Positions 60,176 to 64,000 of a DNA stretch of 64,000 nucleotides are shown piece by piece. Both the position numbers and the translations under genes were made by a program. The stretch is from positions 31,702 to 95,701 of the forward strand of contig JAEZFD010000023.1 of assembly GCA_023417655.1 (NCBI GenBank), written 5' to 3'. This DNA is from Planctomycetota bacterium. Its GTDB lineage: Bacteria; Planctomycetota; Planctomycetia; Planctomycetales; Planctomycetaceae. The stretch's first letter is position 1. Every line of letters begins with the position of its first letter. The notes beneath the pieces are model-generated. The model was not told the DNA's origin, did not search any database, and saw nothing but the letters and a program-made list of their open reading frames with translations.

Positions 60176-61255
60176 ATGCCGTTTTCGCTCGCGGAGTTGG
60201 CTCAGGCACTCGGTGTCTCTCTTCAGGGAGATGCTTCCGTTTTGTTGTCTGATGTCAGTTCACTCAATTCCGTTCAGGCCGGGCAGCTGTCCTATGTGGA
60301 GTCGAAGAAGCAACTCCCTCAGGTCGGTAAGGTCAACCCCGGTGCTTTGATCACGACGGAAGAGTTGGCAGCCTCGCTCACGGCGACGGGCATCCCTTTG
60401 CTGATTTCTGCACAGCCACAGAAAACATTTATTGAAGCGATGCTGCTGTTCCGTCCGCTCCGCACGCGGAAATGGAGCGGGATTTCTCCTCAGGCGGTCA
60501 TCGCCGAATCGGCCGTGATAGGCAGCGATTGTCACATCGCCGCCGGAGCCGTGATCGGAGACGACGTTGTCATCGGCGATCATTGCGAGATTGGTCCCGG
60601 AGTCGTGATCGGCGACGGATGTCAGCTTGGCAACAACTGCACGATCTATAGTAATGCCGTCCTGTATGCCGATTGTGTTCTCGGGCAGCGAGTGATTATT
60701 CACTCGAACGCCGTGATCGGTGGCGACGGATTCGGATATCGCTTTGTCAGCGGGGCCTTCGTCAAGATTCCGCACACCGGCCGAGTCATTCTTGAAGATG
60801 ACGTCGAAATCGGAGCCTGCACCACCATTGACCGCGGGATGATTGATGCCACGGTCATCGGGCAGGGGACCAAAATCGACAACCAAGTCATGATCGCTCA
60901 CAACTGTCGCATCGGACGTCATAACGCCTTTGCGTCGCAGGTTGGCCTCGCTGGGTCAGTGACGACCGGTGACTATGTGCAGATGGGCGGTAAGGTCGGC
61001 ATCGCAGACCACATCACCATTGGAACTCAAGTCAAGCTGGGCGGGAATGCAGGCGTTCTGGGCGACATTCTGACGCCTGGTGCCTACTACGATTCCCCTG
61101 CGGTTCCTGAAAAGGACGCCTTGCGAAATCACGTCAATATCCGTCGTCTGCCGGAGATGCGTGAACAGCTGAAACAACTCACCCTTCAGGTCGCAGCGCT
61201 TCAGGCTGATCTGCAGGCACAGTGTCCAAAACCTCCTTCCCAATTCGCGGCCTGA
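60176..61255 (+). CDS. lpxD: UDP-3-O-acylglucosamine N-acyltransferase
   Basis: Protein of 359 residues, third enzyme of lipid A synthesis. The N-terminal uridine-binding domain has VLLSDVSSLNSVQAGQLSYV. A left-handed beta-helix follows with repeats such as IGSDCHIAAGAVIGDDVVIG, and the catalytic His is in QVMIAHNCRIGRHN. IGGDGFGYRFVSGAFVKIPH is a specific LpxD block. The C-terminal helix RRLPEMREQLKQLTLQVAAL ends the family fold. AAGGATGCGTTGA-ATG gives a good start. It is upstream of lpxI, 25 nt away. Confidence 0.95.
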   Translation: MPFSLAELAQALGVSLQGDASVLLSDVSSLNSVQAGQLSYVESKKQLPQVGKVNPGALITTEELAASLTATGIPLLISAQPQKTFIEAMLLFRPLRTRKWSGISPQAVIAESAVIGSDCHIAAGAVIGDDVVIGDHCEIGPGVVIGDGCQLGNNCTIYSNAVLYADCVLGQRVIIHSNAVIGGDGFGYRFVSGAFVKIPHTGRVILEDDVEIGACTTIDRGMIDATVIGQGTKIDNQVMIAHNCRIGRHNAFASQVGLAGSVTTGDYVQMGGKVGIADHITIGTQVKLGGNAGVLGDILTPGAYYDSPAVPEKDALRNHVNIRRLPEMREQLKQLTLQVAALQADLQAQCPKPPSQFAA

Positions 61256-61280
61256 TTGGCTGCCGACACGTTACGTAACC

Positions 61281-62186
61281 ATGTCAGACTCCTACCGAGA
61301 ACGCTTGCTTCCGCTTGTGACTCCGCCCGGAGAGCGCATTGGTCTGTTGGCAGGATGGGGACGTTTCCCTGTTGTCTTTGCCCGCACGGCCCAGCAGATG
61401 GGACTTTCCGTCCAGTGCCTGGGGCTGGAAGGCTTTGCCTCTCCAGAACTGGCCGACATCTGCGATCACTATTCGACTGTCCCACTGGGACGGATCGGAA
61501 AAGCGATCCGCCACTTCAAGCGACGACAAGTCCGCGAAGCAGTGATGGCCGGCAAGGTCGAAAAGCGAGTGCTGTTTGACCCACTGGCAATCATCAGGCT
61601 GCTGCCGGATCTGCGAACCCTGAATATGTGGTTCCGGTATCTGGTGAACGATAAGAAAGATGACACTCTCTTATTGGCGGTCATTCGTGAGTTCGAACGT
61701 GATGGAGTTCAGTTTCGTTCGGCATTGGACTTCTGCCCGGAGATTCTCGTGAAACATGGTTTTCTGACCCGTCGTCATCCGACTCCGTCTCAGTGGAAAG
61801 ACATCCGGTTCGGCTGGGATCTCGCCAAGGAAATGGGCCGTCTCGATGTCGGCCAGACCGTCGTCGTCAACGACACGGCCGTGATTGCGATTGAAGCGAT
61901 CGAAGGGACCGACGAGTGCATTCGTCGCGCCGGACAGCTCTGCCGTCGCGGCGGAATGACGGTTGTGAAAACCGCAAAGCCGTCTCAGGACATGCGTTTT
62001 GATGTCCCGACCGTCGGTGTTCAGACCATTCAGACCATGCGGGAAGCTGGAGCTCGCGTTCTGGCAATTGAAAGCGGAATGACAATCCTTCTCGATGAGG
62101 AAGAAGTCGTCCGACTTGCGGATAAGCTCGGAATTGCTATCGTCTCTGTAAAAGCAGAAGAATTGCAACTGCGATCCGTTGCGTAA
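61281..62186 (+). CDS. lpxI: UDP-2,3-diacylglucosamine diphosphatase LpxI
   Basis: Protein of 301 residues that hydrolyses UDP-diacylglucosamine to lipid X, replacing LpxH. It starts with an IGLLAGWGRFPVVFARTAQQ segment, followed by GRIGKAIRHFKRRQVREAVM and AGKVEKRVLFDP. The C-terminal catalytic domain has VVVNDTAVIAIEAIEGTDE, RRGGMTVVKTAKPSQDMRFD and ARVLAIESGMTILLDEEEV, all diagnostic for LpxI. Adjacent lpxD supports the assignment. It is followed 71 nt later by an ABC transporter pair. Confidence 0.95.
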   Translation: MSDSYRERLLPLVTPPGERIGLLAGWGRFPVVFARTAQQMGLSVQCLGLEGFASPELADICDHYSTVPLGRIGKAIRHFKRRQVREAVMAGKVEKRVLFDPLAIIRLLPDLRTLNMWFRYLVNDKKDDTLLLAVIREFERDGVQFRSALDFCPEILVKHGFLTRRHPTPSQWKDIRFGWDLAKEMGRLDVGQTVVVNDTAVIAIEAIEGTDECIRRAGQLCRRGGMTVVKTAKPSQDMRFDVPTVGVQTIQTMREAGARVLAIESGMTILLDEEEVVRLADKLGIAIVSVKAEELQLRSVA

Positions 62187-62257
62187 TTGGACATTCCCGT
62201 CGCACGTCGCCTGCAGTTCATTCCCTGTGACCTTCAGCGACGATCATCGGCGGTAGC

Positions 62258-62929
62258 ATGTCTCTTGTTCTGCGCCAGATTCGCAAAAGTTATTCTGAGC
62301 CCGGAGGTGGCGTTCTCCCGGTGCTGAATATCGATTCCTTTGAGCTTCCTCAGGGAACTCAGGCCGCTCTCGTCGGACAGAGTGGCGGCGGGAAGACGAC
62401 GCTGCTCAACGTGATCTCCGGGATCATGCTTCCTGACTCAGGACAGGTGGTCGTCGATAACACCGACATCACGCGTCTGTTTGAACCGGCCCGGGACCGC
62501 TTTCGTGCTGAGCGGATTGGCATCGTCTTTCAGACATTTCACTTACTCCCGGCGTTCTCGGCTCTGGAGAACGTGCTGCTGGGAATGACCTTCTCCGGCC
62601 GTGCTGACCGGAATTTTGCCCGGAAGCTGCTCGAACAGGTCGGTCTCGGCAAACGCATGCACCACCGACCCTCACAGCTCTCGGTCGGTGAACAGCAACG
62701 GGTCTCAGTGGCCCGGGCATTAGCCAACCGTCCTAGACTGATGCTGGCAGATGAACCGACGGCGAGCGTCGATGTCGCGAATCAAGACAAGATCCTCGAG
62801 CTGTTGCGAGACGCCTGCCGCGAACACAATGTCAGCCTGCTGCTGGTGACGCACTCTGCCGATGTGAGTTCCCGGTTTGATCGAGTCGAACATCTCAGCA
62901 ACTTCAATCATCCGGGAGAGATTCAATGA
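62258..62929 (+). CDS. ABC transporter ATP-binding protein (LolD/MacB-like)
   Basis: Protein of 223 residues with Walker A GQSGGGKTTLL, the LLPAFSALENVLLGMTF Q-loop neighbourhood, the signature LSVGEQQRVSVARAL, Walker B LMLADEPTASVD and a final H-loop LLVTHSADVSSRFD. Size and signature match the LolD/FtsE/MacB subfamily, which drives substrate extrusion from the periplasmic face of the membrane. The stop overlaps the permease start by 4 nt (ATGA), so the two form a unit. Confidence 0.93.
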   Translation: MSLVLRQIRKSYSEPGGGVLPVLNIDSFELPQGTQAALVGQSGGGKTTLLNVISGIMLPDSGQVVVDNTDITRLFEPARDRFRAERIGIVFQTFHLLPAFSALENVLLGMTFSGRADRNFARKLLEQVGLGKRMHHRPSQLSVGEQQRVSVARALANRPRLMLADEPTASVDVANQDKILELLRDACREHNVSLLLVTHSADVSSRFDRVEHLSNFNHPGEIQ

Positions 62930-64000
62930 ACCTGTTGACGATCGCTCTGAAAAGCCTCCGTCAGCGGTGGCTTGCCTCTTTCCTCACCGGCCTGAGCGTT
63001 GCACTCGGCGTGGCACTCATTGTGACCGTGATGGTGCTCAATGGCGTGGTGAGCCGACAATTCAGCCAGACCGGCACCGGTTATGACCTGGTCGTCGGTC
63101 CGAAGGGAAGTGATACGCAGCTGGTCCTCAGCTCGATCTATTACATGGATCGTCCCATTGAAAACCTTCCCTGGCGGTTCTTCAAAGAATTGTCGGAACA
63201 CAAGACCGTGGAGCGTGCGATTCCAGTGAATCTGGGGGATACGACCGAGGTCGGGAACTTCCCGATTGTCGGCACGACGCCTCAGTATTTTCTCGTCGAC
63301 TACGTTCCAGAGAAGAAATTCCTTATCAAGGGGGACGGTCTGCAGGGAACCTGGGACGCCGTGATCGGATCGCAGGTTGCGAAGAAAAACGCTTGGGATA
63401 TTGGCAGCAAATTCAAGATGATCCATGCCGGTCAGGATGACCACGTGCATGATGAAGAATTCACCGTGAAGGGAGTTCTGGCTCCGACTGGAACCCCTAA
63501 CGACAAAGCGGTCTTCGTGCATATCGACGGCTTCTTCCAGCTCGCAGGACATGAAAAGCCAGTCAAGGAAGCCATTGAACGTGAAGCCAAGTTCTATGGC
63601 GAAACCGAAGACCAGATTCGACAGCGTTATGCCGCGGATCTTGCGGAGATTGCCAAACACGAAGGACATGATCACTCCCACGGCCACCACCATGCTCATG
63701 GGCCAATGAGCAATCTGCAGAAAGAAGTCACCAGTATTCTGCTGGTCATGAAAGGGGGAGACGACTCCCTGCGACGCAGTAGTGCCGCTCTGGCCATGCA
63801 GTCGAATCTGAAGAAGGGATTTCAGGCACAGGCGGTGAATGTCGTCGGCGTCATGGCCCGATTGCTGACCAATCTCGTTGGAAACATCCGCGATGCGTTT
63901 CTGGTGCTGACCGGGCTGATTGTCGCGGTCTCAGGGATCGGCATCTTCGTTAGCATCTACAATTCGATGGCGGATCGGAAGAAGGAAATCGCGGTCATGC
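62926..64000 (+). CDS. FtsX/MacB-like ABC permease (C-terminus cut by window edge)
   Basis: The first 358 residues are present. After helix 1 (WLASFLTGLSVALGVALIVTVMVL) comes a large periplasmic domain (about residues 40-320) and the second helix (AFLVLTGLIVAVSGIGIFVSIY) with the conserved NSMADRKKEIAVM motif. Residues 245-259 (HEGHDHSHGHHHAHG) form a His-rich loop not usual in MacB or LolC, suggesting metal binding. The family extrudes lipoproteins, peptides or small molecules. The proximity to lpxD and lpxI hints at envelope cargo, but that is inference. Two more helices should lie beyond the window. Confidence 0.93.
   Translation, partial: MNLLTIALKSLRQRWLASFLTGLSVALGVALIVTVMVLNGVVSRQFSQTGTGYDLVVGPKGSDTQLVLSSIYYMDRPIENLPWRFFKELSEHKTVERAIPVNLGDTTEVGNFPIVGTTPQYFLVDYVPEKKFLIKGDGLQGTWDAVIGSQVAKKNAWDIGSKFKMIHAGQDDHVHDEEFTVKGVLAPTGTPNDKAVFVHIDGFFQLAGHEKPVKEAIEREAKFYGETEDQIRQRYAADLAEIAKHEGHDHSHGHHHAHGPMSNLQKEVTSILLVMKGGDDSLRRSSAALAMQSNLKKGFQAQAVNVVGVMARLLTNLVGNIRDAFLVLTGLIVAVSGIGIFVSIYNSMADRKKEIAVM

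Noticed and set aside
1..64000. tRNA, rRNA or CRISPR arrays
   Set aside because: The gaps were read on both strands; no cloverleaf, rRNA segment or regularly spaced repeat array was seen.

Overview
The window looks like a chromosomal segment of a planctomycete, probably family Planctomycetaceae or a close relative. This is inferred from gene content: an alternative complex III plus caa3-oxidase cluster, several Gfo/Idh/MocA oxidoreductases, a secreted PQQ-type beta-propeller protein, an FmdB-like protein, lipid A genes and many loosely packed genes on both strands. There is no rRNA, tRNA, CRISPR array or insertion sequence that I can support. Coding density is ordinary. High GC content produces many long antisense open frames, which I treated as shadows.

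Layout. 1-4.9 kb (minus strand): a surface-sugar cluster with two DegT aminotransferases (one cut by the window edge), a left-handed beta-helix acetyltransferase and a Gfo/Idh dehydrogenase, which together resemble WbpE/WbpD/WbpB, followed by a CgeB-like glycosyltransferase. 5-10.4 kb (minus): aldehyde dehydrogenase, PQQ-propeller protein, ApgM-type phosphoglycerate mutase and an SDR. 10.6-15.4 kb (plus): an AAA+ ATPase with a winged-helix-like N-terminus, a phage tail-fibre-like protein, an unknown protein and a STAS protein. The last two are flanked by a ~100-bp imperfect inverted repeat. 15.5-19.6 kb: a 1,373-residue membrane-anchored coiled-coil protein. 19.8-25.7 kb (plus): a Cys-less FmdB-like protein, a membrane protein, MprF, type III pantothenate kinase and a shortened MnmE-like GTPase.

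25.8-38.8 kb (minus) is the centrepiece: actA-B-C-D-E-F, a small membrane protein, SCO, and caa3 oxidase subunits II, I, III and IV. Most junctions overlap by 1-17 nt. This encodes a respiratory chain from menaquinol to oxygen in which ACIII replaces the bc1 complex. Subunit I has the YSHPAVY signature of A2-type oxidases.

39-46.3 kb (minus): a small membrane protein, mutS, pgi, pyrE, dus and another small membrane protein. 46.9-51 kb: a fatty-acid desaturase and a PhyH-type dioxygenase (plus), convergent with argB-argD (minus). 51.3-57 kb: a Gfo/Idh oxidoreductase, a tandem DUF3467-like protein, MoaB/Mog, a secreted HEXXH metallopeptidase-like protein, an isochorismatase-family hydrolase and FabI. 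57.3-58.3 kb: a divergent Gfo/Idh-like protein. 58.5-59.9 kb: a stand-alone protein with TerB-like helical repeats, a PH-like beta domain and a C-terminal HNH nuclease. This is the best candidate here for an undescribed system, possibly defence. 60.2-64 kb (plus): lpxD, lpxI and an ABC exporter (ATPase plus permease cut by the window end) whose periplasmic domain carries a His-rich loop.
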